Positions 52,546 to 60,102 of a stretch of DNA of 64,000 bases are shown here, one piece after another. The notes beneath the pieces are model-generated. The model saw nothing but the letters and a program-made list of their open reading frames with translations, did not search any database and had not been told where the DNA came from. The stretch lies in NCBI RefSeq assembly GCF_014646195.1, contig NZ_BMMZ01000009.1, positions 150,326 to 214,325 of the forward strand, read 5' to 3'. This DNA is from Microlunatus endophyticus. Lineage in GTDB: Bacteria; Actinomycetota; Actinomycetes; Propionibacteriales; Propionibacteriaceae. The translations under genes were made by a program, and so were the position numbers. The stretch's first letter is position 1; the number at the start of each line of letters is the position of its first letter.

Positions 52546-53796
52546 TCATGAACGAATGACCTTCTCGATGAGGTCCACCGCGATCGGAATGCAGCTCTCA
52601 TCGGGATTGAAGAACGGATTGTGATGGGGTGCTGGGCTGCCCGCACCGATGTTGATGTAGGCACCTAGTCCGCCGCGACGCTGTACCTCACGAATCAACA
52701 GGTGCGCGTCGTCGCTGCCGAACATCGGAGCCGTCGCAACGACGGCCTGCACCAGATCCATGCCCGACGCCGCGTCGACGATGGTCTGCACGAGTTCCGC
52801 ATCGGGCTGCATGGTGCAGGCAAGCCCCGTGACCTCGATCGAAGCCTCCACGCCGAAAGCGTGTGCGGTTCCCTCGATGATGCCGCGCACCCGCGCGACG
52901 AGGTCGAGGAGGACGTCGTCATCATCTGCCCGGGCTTCACAGGTCATGGTCGCGTTCGCCGGCACGATGTTGACGTTGTCCCCTGCGTGCAGCGTGCCGA
53001 TGTTCAGTCGCGTGTCCGCGGTGCTGTATCGCGGCAGAGCCATGATCGACAGGGCCGACGACGCTGCTGCGAGCAGCGCGTTCCTCCCTTGTTCGGGAGC
53101 ACCCGAGGCATGCGATGCCCTTCCGGTGAATCGCACCCGAAGTTTCTGCGTCGCCATGCCACCGGAGACGCTGCCAATAACTGTCCCGACAGGGCTGTCG
53201 CCCCGGACGTGCACAGCAAGCATCCGGGAGATGTCGTCAGCAACCCCTGCGTTCAACATCGTCTGAGCTCCCCTGACGCCCTCCTCAGCAGGCTGAAAAA
53301 TCACTTTGAGGGTGCCCGGGAAGTCGCGGTCGCTCAGGCTCTCCAGGACACCCACGCCGATCGCCGCATGGCAGTCGTGGCCGCAGGCATGCATCACTCC
53401 GTCGATCGAGTTAAAGCCTTCCGCAGCGGGAAAGTGCGCGACGTCGTCGCTCTCCGCAATGGGAAGCGCGTCGATATCGGTGCGAAGTCCCCATACTGGA
53501 CCCGGACGGCTGCCATGCAGTACGGCGACCAGGCCTGTCCCGTGTTCGCAGAAGAATTCTGCCCGCTCCGGATCCAGGCCAGTGGCAATCGCTCGATCAC
53601 GCCAAGCACCTCGGGTGGGCTCGTCCGGAAAGGCACCCACGCCTGCGAGATCCTGAACATCTCGCCCCTTCAGGACCGTGACGGGCATGCTCTCCAGGAC
53701 CTGCTCAACGCGGCCTGCCGTACGAATCTCGCAGAACGCCGGCTCGGCGTGACGGTGGAGGTCACGCCTGAAGGCAATGAGATCTGTGCTGGGCAC
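52546..53796 (-). CDS. M20 (AbgB/hippurate-type) amidohydrolase
   Basis: 416 residues. N-terminal FRRDLHRHAEPAFCEIRTA, metal region GLRTDIDALPI and MHACGHDCHAAIGVG, catalytic IFQPAEEGVRGAQTML, then the dimerisation domain (SGGMATQKLRVRFTGRASHASGAPEQGRNALLAA) and a final SPAPHHNPFFNPDES. It belongs to the M20D amidohydrolases that hydrolyse N-acyl or aminobenzoyl-glutamate-type amide bonds. First gene of the seven-gene minus-strand operon. With the dipeptidases it points to catabolism of acylated, gamma-linked or D-residue-containing peptides. Confidence 0.9.
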   Translation of the reverse strand: MPSTDLIAFRRDLHRHAEPAFCEIRTAGRVEQVLESMPVTVLKGRDVQDLAGVGAFPDEPTRGAWRDRAIATGLDPERAEFFCEHGTGLVAVLHGSRPGPVWGLRTDIDALPIAESDDVAHFPAAEGFNSIDGVMHACGHDCHAAIGVGVLESLSDRDFPGTLKVIFQPAEEGVRGAQTMLNAGVADDISRMLAVHVRGDSPVGTVIGSVSGGMATQKLRVRFTGRASHASGAPEQGRNALLAAASSALSIMALPRYSTADTRLNIGTLHAGDNVNIVPANATMTCEARADDDDVLLDLVARVRGIIEGTAHAFGVEASIEVTGLACTMQPDAELVQTIVDAASGMDLVQAVVATAPMFGSDDAHLLIREVQRRGGLGAYINIGAGSPAPHHNPFFNPDESCIPIAVDLIEKVIRS

Positions 53797-53888
53797 GAAA
53801 CGCTAGCTCCTCGCTTGAGGTTTGCAAAGAGTCGATCCCGACGCGGAGCCGCAGGTCGACCAGTGCTCCTCATTGAACGCCAGCGGAC

Positions 53889-53919
53889 ACCGCCAATCGG
53901 CCAGATGGCGGTTTTTTTT
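53889..53919 (+). terminator. Intrinsic terminator in a divergent intergenic region
   Basis: ACCGCCA/TGGCGGT stem with a 10-base loop, followed by eight T residues. It is the only textbook U-tract terminator I see in the window. It lies upstream of the plus-strand CapA gene and ahead of a TATAGT (53957-53962) that could be its -10. Confidence 0.75.
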
Positions 53920-54020
53920 ACGCACTCGTTACGCAGCCGAAACAGATGCTGGAAAGTATAGTGTCACGTCGGCAGCGAGACCGACGCCGCCGCACGCAGG
54001 CCGAGGAGGCATGAGACCGG

Positions 54021-55448
54021 GTGAAGACACACAATGTTCCGACAGCGGCACACGACGAAGCAGCAAGAAGCGCAACCCCAGAGGTTCTTCGTCAGGCGAC
54101 GACATCTGCACCCACGAAGCCATTCACGCTCACCGCAGTAGGTGACCTGATCTATCTACGCCCGATGCTGCCTACGCTGAGAGCCCGGGTGCCACAGATG
54201 CTCGAGTTGCTCGGCGGAGCGGATGTCGTCTATGGGAACCTCGAGACCAATGTCTTTGACTTAGGAAGCGCTGACGAGCCGGAGGAGATCGTTCCGGAAG
54301 CGGCCTCCGGTGGCACCTGGATGCATGCCTCGTCGGCGATCGCTCCAGAACTGGTCGCGTTCGGCTTCAACGTCCTCGCGGGGGCGAACAATCATGCGGG
54401 CGACTGGGGCCGAGGCGGCATGCGCAGCACCATTCGACACATGGCTCGTCACGAACTGAGTCTCGCCGGGGTCGGCGACACGCTGGCCCAGGCGACGCTT
54501 CCGAAGTACACCGACCTCGCGTTCGGCCGGGTGGGTCACGTCTCAGCAACCACGACCTACACCCCACACTCGCGCGCAGCCGACCCTTCCGGTGTCGCAC
54601 CTGCCCGCGCGGGTGTCAACGCGATTCATCTGACTCCTGTCACCTCTCTCACGCCCGCCGCGTTTGCCGATATGGAGAATCTATGCGCGAAGGTCGGCGC
54701 CATGGCTGGCAGGGTTATAGAGCCCGGCTCCGAGGTGGAATGGCAAGGATCTCGCTATGTTGCCGGCGACACGGATCGCTTGGGGCTGAGCTATCGGATC
54801 GACGAAGACCATCTCAGACGCAATCTCACAGCAATACGGCAGGCGCGGCAAAACAGCAACTTTGTTATCTTCTCCGTACATAGTCACGAGCCCTACAACG
54901 AGTCGCAAGAACCAAGCGATGCCCTTGTCGAGATTGCTCGTCGGGCCGTTGGCGCCGGGGCTGGTCTCGTACTATGCCACGGTCCACACCAACTTCGCGG
55001 GATTGAGATCTTCGAAGGCGTGCCCATCGTGTACTCGCTGGGGAATTTCTTCATGATGAACAATTCTCTGGATATCGTTCCGCCCGACTTCTCCAAGGAG
55101 ATATCCGAGCGCTATTCGATCGACAATATCGGCCGACTGACGGTCCCTGAGCAGTTCGCCACCCGTAACAGGAATCTGTTCGCGAAACCAGAGATGCTCG
55201 AGAGTGCGATCTTCCGATTTAGTTTCTCGGAGGGAGGACGCCTCAAGGATATTCGTGCTTATCCGATCGAACTCGGCCTGAATCACACGGGAGCAGATAT
55301 TGGGGTCCCGGCCCCAGCTTCGTCCCACGTGGCCGAGCGAATTTTGTTGCGCCTGCGCGATTTGTCAAAAGAATTCGGGACCGAATTCACCATCCAGACG
55401 GATGAAGCCTGGCCGCACGCAGCGCACATCGCCGATACGAACCGATAA
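54021..55448 (+). CDS. CapA/PgsA-family metallophosphatase-like protein
   Basis: 475 residues, cytosolic by sequence (no signal or membrane segment, unlike many CapA proteins). Motifs: LTAVGDLIYLRP, ADVVYGNLETNV, FNVLAGANNHAGDWG, IFSVHSHEPYN and LVLCHGPHQLRGIEIFEGVPIVYSLGNF. These match the calcineurin-like CapA domain linked to poly-gamma-glutamate synthesis and hydrolysis. GTG start, with GAGGAGG 13 bases ahead. Divergent from the M20/ABC operon and convergent with the RpiR gene, so a role in processing gamma-glutamyl or related polymers fits the locus. Composition is visibly less GC-rich than the window average. Confidence 0.85.
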   Translation: MKTHNVPTAAHDEAARSATPEVLRQATTSAPTKPFTLTAVGDLIYLRPMLPTLRARVPQMLELLGGADVVYGNLETNVFDLGSADEPEEIVPEAASGGTWMHASSAIAPELVAFGFNVLAGANNHAGDWGRGGMRSTIRHMARHELSLAGVGDTLAQATLPKYTDLAFGRVGHVSATTTYTPHSRAADPSGVAPARAGVNAIHLTPVTSLTPAAFADMENLCAKVGAMAGRVIEPGSEVEWQGSRYVAGDTDRLGLSYRIDEDHLRRNLTAIRQARQNSNFVIFSVHSHEPYNESQEPSDALVEIARRAVGAGAGLVLCHGPHQLRGIEIFEGVPIVYSLGNFFMMNNSLDIVPPDFSKEISERYSIDNIGRLTVPEQFATRNRNLFAKPEMLESAIFRFSFSEGGRLKDIRAYPIELGLNHTGADIGVPAPASSHVAERILLRLRDLSKEFGTEFTIQTDEAWPHAAHIADTNR

Positions 55449-55507
55449 TGCCTGTCGACGCCGGACCGGCAGGCCATCATCGCCCCGTCGCGTTGGCCGA
55501 AGGGCGC

Positions 55508-56410
55508 CTACCCGCGACCTGAGTCCACGCGAAGGTAAGTCGAGGATGCTCGACCGGGTATGCCCTGGGCGGCGAGGCCTGCCAGGTCCGGATTGGCATG
55601 CGCGATGGAGAGAAAGATGAGGTCGCCCAACACTAGCTGGGCCGTACGCGTCGAGAGCCCGACCGTAAGCTGCGACAACTCACGACCCATCGGCCGCAGG
55701 ACGTAGTCGACCGATCGACCAACGTATGACCCGAGATCATGGGTGACACCGACTGTGGGGACTCCCAGCCTCCTCGCCTCGTTAAGGACAACCCCAACGG
55801 CCCGGATCGTCCCGGTGTATGTCATCCCAACGACCACATCTCGACTGTCAAATCCGCGAAGTGTGAGAACGGCCTTATGTGCATCGTCGAGGACGACCGT
55901 AGGCAATCCTAGGATAGCCAATTTGAGAGCCAAGTCCTCGGCAGGAGTCGACGATGCCGCGGTAGCGAAGATCATCCGATGACGCGCGCCACGGAGCAGT
56001 TCGACAACGCTGTTGAGTGAATCGGGATCGATTGATTGGACCGTCTGCTGCAATGCGTTGATATGGAGCGCGATCAGCTTCTCGGACAGCACCTCCATAG
56101 AGTCGTTCGGAGAGAGATCATCGAACGCCACATACGATCCCTGGCCCATTTTTCCGCGCGCGACAGTTGTCGTCAATCTGGATCGAAACTCGACAAATCC
56201 GGGATATCCAAGGCGCTTACAGAACCTGATGACCGTGGAGATGGAACTCCCAGATTGATCGGCGAGCCGGCGCAATGACCCGGAACTCGCGGCGACAGGA
56301 TCGCCTAAGACACATCGTGCCACATGTTGCTCGCCCGGCGGCAAGTCATCGAGCATGCTGCCGATCAGAACCAGCAGATCTGTAGGCTGGCTAGAATCAC
56401 CCACCCTCAA
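55508..56410 (-). CDS. MurR/RpiR-family transcriptional regulator
   Basis: 300 residues. N-terminal HTH_6 (LPPGEQHVARCVLGDPVAASSGSLRRLADQSGSSISTVIRFCKRLGYPGFVEFRSRL) and a C-terminal SIS sugar-isomerase-like domain (MIFATAASSTPAEDLALKLAILG, VVVGMTYTGTIRAVGVVLNEARRLGVPTVGVTH). Such regulators often sense amino-sugar phosphates, including N-acetylmuramate-6-phosphate. It closes the peptide locus and most likely controls both the ABC/amidohydrolase operon and CapA. Operator candidate at 56437. Confidence 0.88.
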   Translation of the reverse strand: MRVGDSSQPTDLLVLIGSMLDDLPPGEQHVARCVLGDPVAASSGSLRRLADQSGSSISTVIRFCKRLGYPGFVEFRSRLTTTVARGKMGQGSYVAFDDLSPNDSMEVLSEKLIALHINALQQTVQSIDPDSLNSVVELLRGARHRMIFATAASSTPAEDLALKLAILGLPTVVLDDAHKAVLTLRGFDSRDVVVGMTYTGTIRAVGVVLNEARRLGVPTVGVTHDLGSYVGRSVDYVLRPMGRELSQLTVGLSTRTAQLVLGDLIFLSIAHANPDLAGLAAQGIPGRASSTYLRVDSGRG

Positions 56411-56436
56411 CCCTTTCCGTTTCGAGTCACAGTCAC

Positions 56437-56457
56437 TATAACGAGTGAACTGTTATA
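56437..56457. promoter_or_regulatory. Operator/promoter of the RpiR gene
   Basis: TATAAC and GTTATA form a perfect 6-bp inverted repeat with a 9-base spacer, overlapping a TCACT/AGTGA repeat (56433-56448). The minus strand also reads TATAGT here, a possible -10. Autoregulation by the RpiR protein is likely. Confidence 0.55.
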
Positions 56458-56491
56458 TATCCGACTCTCCTTACGTGAAGGATCCGGTTGA

Positions 56492-56700
56492 TCAAGGTCC
56501 GCGAAGGCGCCGGGGGACGGCATCCACCGCTCTGGTCGTCACCGACGTCACCCCGATGGGCAGCTCGAACTTCTTGGCCTGCCGAGCCACTTTATTGGCC
56601 TGCCAAGTCACTTCAACTGAAGAGACCTTGTCGTGCCACACGCGGCTCCTCTCGCCCGCGGAGCGAATCGAGTCTCACTCAGCTTGGTGATCGATGCGAC
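56492..56700 (-). pseudogene. Small gene remnant, unknown family
   Basis: The minus strand reads VDEVASITKLSETRFAPRAR in one frame, then VWHDKVSSVEVTWQANKVAR and QAKKFELPIGVTSVTTRAVD, ending AVPRRLRGP, in another, with a stop at 56492. The pieces look like real protein but need a frameshift and lack a start. Could also be a short C-terminal scrap of a recombined gene. The rest of 56461-56940 holds no gene. Confidence 0.3.
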
Positions 56701-56860
56701 CTCATCGACCCCAAACCTGTGCACGGAGGCGCCCGGTGGTCGGGCTTGATTTGAGCTGAACGCGTGACCTTTGCCTGGTTGAGCAACGGCCCGAATGTCT
56801 CGCCTGGGACGACAATCTCGGGCAAGGGGTCAGGCGCTCGGCCCATCAACCGCCCGCAAA

Positions 56861-56885
56861 GGGAATGATCACCGGGCAGGGAATG
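56861..56885 (+). repeat. Left copy of a 25-bp flanking direct repeat
   Basis: This 25-base segment (GGGAATGATCA... ending GGGAATG) matches 62999-63023 at 22 of 25 positions. A second shared string, GTGACCTTTGCCT, occurs in the same order at 56764 and 62626. Together they bracket the 56.9-62.6 kb gene block. Confidence 0.55.
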
Positions 56886-56947
56886 GCTTGCGGGCGTCGC
56901 CGACGCCTGGTTGGCTCGCTGGCTGATTTCATGTAACGCCGCCGAGC

Positions 56948-58396
56948 TCAGCTCACGATGGCCCCGTCCTGGCGGTGGGGGACGAGGAGGGCAAGGGCTG
57001 CGGCGATGAGGGCGGAGGCACCACAGATGGTGAAGAGGACACGGTAGGCGGTCAGTGACGGCAAGACAGTCGATCCGAGGGTGAGAGTGAAACTGGCGAA
57101 TATGGAACCGCCGAGGGCGCTGGCCAAGGAACTCCCGAGGGAGCGGACGACGGTGTTGACACCGTTGGCGGAGGCGAGTTCGGTGTGGGGAGTATTGGCG
57201 CTGATCAAGGCGGGCATGGCGGCGTAACCGATACCGGTTCCGATGCCGACGACAGTGCTACCGACGATGACCTGCCAAAGATCGGCGTGAACGAACACGC
57301 GCAGAGTCCAGCCGATCGCGACGATCACCCCGCCAATTGCGAGGGTGCGGCCGCCGCCGATGGAGTTGATCAGGCGGGCGGCGACGGGCGCGAAGACCAG
57401 CATGCACAGACCAGAGGGCAGCATCGTCAAGCCCGCGACCAAGGTGGTGGAAGCGAAGCCGTAGCCGGTCTCCTTCGGCATCTCGACATAGGTGGCGGTG
57501 CCAATGAGTGAGGCGAAGAGAGCGAAGCCGATGAAGAGGGAGGCGATGTTGGTCAACAGGATCGGGCGACGCCCGAGAGAGGACAGGTCGACGAGGGGAT
57601 CGTGGTGGCGCGCCTCCCACAGCCCGAAGGCAGCGAAGAGTGCGGCGGATGCCACGAACAGCCAGATCACTCTCGTAGAGCCCCAGCCCCAGTCGGAGCC
57701 TTCGGACAGCGGCAACAGGAGGGCAACGAGCGCACCCGCGAGCAGCAGCGCACCGAGGATGTCGATTCTGCCGCCGGCCGGGTCGTGAGATTCAGGCACG
57801 AAGAAGAGGATGCCGGCGAAGGCAACCGCTGCGGCGATGGCCGTGACCCAAAACAGGGTGTGGAAGTCGCCGTGCTCGGCGATCAACCCGGCGAAGGGCA
57901 GGCCGAGCGCTCCACCGACGCCGAGCATGGCCGAGATGGTGGCCATACCGCTGGCACGGCGCTTCTTCGGCAGCAGTGTGGCCAGCAGGCTGATCCCCAA
58001 CGGAATCGCACCGGAAGAGACGCCTTGGATGGCTCGGCCGACGATGAGGACGAAGACATTGTCGGAGACGGCGGTGATCAGGGAGCCGACGACCATCGCA
58101 CCGATCGCGACCAACAGCATCAGCCGCTTGCCCCACATGTCTCCGAGCCGACCCAGCAGCGGAACGGCAACCGCGCTCACGAGGAGCGTCGCTGTCAGCA
58201 GCCACTGAACGGTGGCTGTGTCAGAGTTCAACTGCTTGGGCAGGTCCGCGAGCACCGGCACCAGCAGTGACTGCGCGAGCGAAACCACGAGCGCACCCAG
58301 GCCGACAGCAAGCAGCCACAGAGTCGCCTGGTTGCCGGAGACGTGCTCGGCTTCTTCCTCAAGTTCCTGTTCGGACTCGGCCTCTTCGATCCGCAT
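56948..58396 (-). CDS. MFS multidrug exporter (DHA2-like)
   Basis: 482 residues with ~14 membrane segments after an acidic N-terminal tail (EEAESEQELEEEAEHV). Motifs: DTATVQWLLTATLLVSAVAVPLLGRLGDMWGKR (motif A), VGRAIQGVSSGAIPLGISLLATLLPKKRR (motif B) and GVGGALGLPFAGLIAEHG (motif C). A proton-coupled efflux pump. Divergent from a TetR gene across a 115-base region with three operators, so it is most likely the TetR-repressed exporter. Confidence 0.9.
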   Translation of the reverse strand: MRIEEAESEQELEEEAEHVSGNQATLWLLAVGLGALVVSLAQSLLVPVLADLPKQLNSDTATVQWLLTATLLVSAVAVPLLGRLGDMWGKRLMLLVAIGAMVVGSLITAVSDNVFVLIVGRAIQGVSSGAIPLGISLLATLLPKKRRASGMATISAMLGVGGALGLPFAGLIAEHGDFHTLFWVTAIAAAVAFAGILFFVPESHDPAGGRIDILGALLLAGALVALLLPLSEGSDWGWGSTRVIWLFVASAALFAAFGLWEARHHDPLVDLSSLGRRPILLTNIASLFIGFALFASLIGTATYVEMPKETGYGFASTTLVAGLTMLPSGLCMLVFAPVAARLINSIGGGRTLAIGGVIVAIGWTLRVFVHADLWQVIVGSTVVGIGTGIGYAAMPALISANTPHTELASANGVNTVVRSLGSSLASALGGSIFASFTLTLGSTVLPSLTAYRVLFTICGASALIAAALALLVPHRQDGAIVS

Positions 58397-58441
58397 GCCA
58401 CTACTCCCGCTTTCGTTCTGTACCGCCGATACATGCCGTTG

Positions 58442-58503
58442 GTCAACAGTGTTGACCTGTCGTAGTCAACAGTGTTGACGATGGTCTGTCAAAAGCGGTT
58501 GAC
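58442..58503. promoter_or_regulatory. Three TetR operators at 23-bp spacing
   Basis: GTCAACAGTGTTGAC, a perfect 7-1-7 palindrome, occurs at 58442-58456 and 58465-58479. A degenerate third copy, GTCAA...TTGAC, starts at 58488. The exact 23-base register places all three on nearly the same DNA face, favouring cooperative binding. Confidence 0.88.
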
Positions 58504-58511
58504 TGAAGCGC

Positions 58512-59102
58512 ATGAGTTCCGGACGTCATTCGCCGCGCACTGCCACACGTCCTCTCGAGGAGGGCACGCCGACGCAGCGGGCGATTGCCCGCGCAGCCCG
58601 AGAGCTGTTCGAGCGGAGCGGATACGAGGGCACCTCAGTGCGAGAGATCGCCGCGGCTGCGGGCGTGGACGCAGCACTGGTAATCCGGCACTACGGCTCG
58701 AAAGAGGAACTGTTCGTACGGGTGATCGGATTCGACGAGCACTTCGCTCCCCAGCTCGACGGGCCCCTCGAGCTGGTCGGAACGCGTCTAGCCGACTATG
58801 TTCTCGACCCCACGCACGACCGGATGCGACGCACCCTCACCGCGCTGCTCTACGCCAGCGACCATCAAAACGTCCGCACCGATCTGCAGGCCACGATGCG
58901 GCGACTCCTGGTCGACCGGCTCAGCGCGCGCATGCACGGAGCCGACACCGTCCTGCGCGCCTGGCTCGTCTCCGCGCAGCTCCTCGGCCTCGTGCACTCC
59001 TGGGACGCCGTCGACACCGACCACGCCACTGCAGCCCAGCGAACACACGTAGCCAACCTCTACGGGGCCGCCATCCAACAACTCATCACCCCACCCACAT
59101 GA
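58512..59102 (+). CDS. TetR-family repressor
   Basis: 196 residues. HTH: TPTQRAIARAARELFERSGYEGTSVREIAAAAGVDAALVIRHYGSKEELFVRVI. The IRHYGSKEELF string is typical of actinobacterial TetR repressors of MFS pumps. C-terminal domain of the TetR_C_17-like kind (RRTLTALLYASDHQNVRTDLQATMRRLL). ATG 58512 lies nine bases after the third operator; no clear Shine-Dalgarno. Divergent from the exporter it probably represses. Confidence 0.88.
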   Translation: MSSGRHSPRTATRPLEEGTPTQRAIARAARELFERSGYEGTSVREIAAAAGVDAALVIRHYGSKEELFVRVIGFDEHFAPQLDGPLELVGTRLADYVLDPTHDRMRRTLTALLYASDHQNVRTDLQATMRRLLVDRLSARMHGADTVLRAWLVSAQLLGLVHSWDAVDTDHATAAQRTHVANLYGAAIQQLITPPT

Positions 59103-59159
59103 CCCTCGCTCGTGATCATGCGAGACAAGATCCCCCCGCACCCGTGACGGACTGAAGCC

Positions 59160-59188
59160 CGGACACTATGTTCGGCGGGGAGTGTCCG
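59160..59188. terminator. Bidirectional hairpin between convergent genes
   Basis: CGGACACT and AGTGTCCG pair perfectly around a 13-base loop, midway between the TetR stop (59102) and the SDR stop (59297). Confidence 0.6.
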
Positions 59189-59296
59189 ACGAACGGTGTG
59201 TGAGGTCTGCGGTTTCATCAGTGAGTGGTCGACTCGAGATGGGCGACCGTAGCTCCACTCGGACAGGCCTGGATCCGGACGTTCGGTCAACCTCGG

Positions 59297-60097
59297 TCAG
59301 CCGACGATTGCGGCCATCCTCTTGGCGACGATCGTGACTGCGCGGGTGGGAGCGATTCGAGCGAGCCGGTCGAGGGCTCGTGTGTCCGGGCCGATCAGGA
59401 CGCGCGGAGTGCCATGGGCGATCGCGTCGGTGATCTTCCTGGCTGCTTCGTCGGGCGTGGTGAGGTTGCCGGCCGCTTTCTTCGCCTTCTCCGGATCGAC
59501 GGTGCGTGTGTCGACGCCGGAATTGCCGGTGATATTGGTGGCAGTACCGCCGGGAAAGACGGTGCTCACCGCCACGGAGGTGGAGCGCAACTCAGCGTAG
59601 AGCCCCTCGGTGAAGAGCTTGACCGCGGCCTTGGATGCCCCGTACGCACTCTGCCCCGGGACGGGCACCAGGCTGCCCATCGATGCGACGTTCACGATCG
59701 AGGCCTCGGTCCGGCGCTTGAGCACCGGCAGGAACGCCTTCGTCATGTTGACGGTGCCCCAGAAGTTCACGTTCATCACGCGCTCGATGACCTCGAAATC
59801 CAGTTCGTCGACAGGCTCGAAATCGTGGATGATGCCGGCCAAGTTGACCAATCCGTCAACGCTGTCGTACTCGGCGGCGAGGTCGAGAACCGCCGCTCGG
59901 TCGGTGATATTCAGAGTCACCGTGGTGAGGCGCTGGCCGGCCTTCGCGATCTCTGCCGTCTCGGTCAGCGCGTTCTCGTTCAAGTCGATCGCGAGGACCC
60001 GGCCCCCGCGCTTCAGGAGCTCGAGCACGACCGCGCGTCCGATGCCGTTGCCGCCACCGGTGACGACGAAGACCTTGCCCGTGATGTTCATGGTCAT
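59297..60097 (-). CDS. Short-chain dehydrogenase/reductase
   Basis: 266 residues of the classical SDR type: cofactor motif TGGGNGIG (residues 13-20), IDLNEN for NAD(H)-type ribose binding, a modified NLAG, and catalytic SAYGASK with the upstream Ser in VNVASMGSL. The acidic residue in AIDLN suggests NAD preference. It starts five bases after the stop of the KstD-like gene, so both are one operon. Hydroxysteroid or other alcohol dehydrogenase activity would fit the partner enzyme. Confidence 0.88.
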   Translation of the reverse strand: MTMNITGKVFVVTGGGNGIGRAVVLELLKRGGRVLAIDLNENALTETAEIAKAGQRLTTVTLNITDRAAVLDLAAEYDSVDGLVNLAGIIHDFEPVDELDFEVIERVMNVNFWGTVNMTKAFLPVLKRRTEASIVNVASMGSLVPVPGQSAYGASKAAVKLFTEGLYAELRSTSVAVSTVFPGGTATNITGNSGVDTRTVDPEKAKKAAGNLTTPDEAARKITDAIAHGTPRVLIGPDTRALDRLARIAPTRAVTIVAKRMAAIVG

Positions 60098-60102
60098 CCC
60101 GT

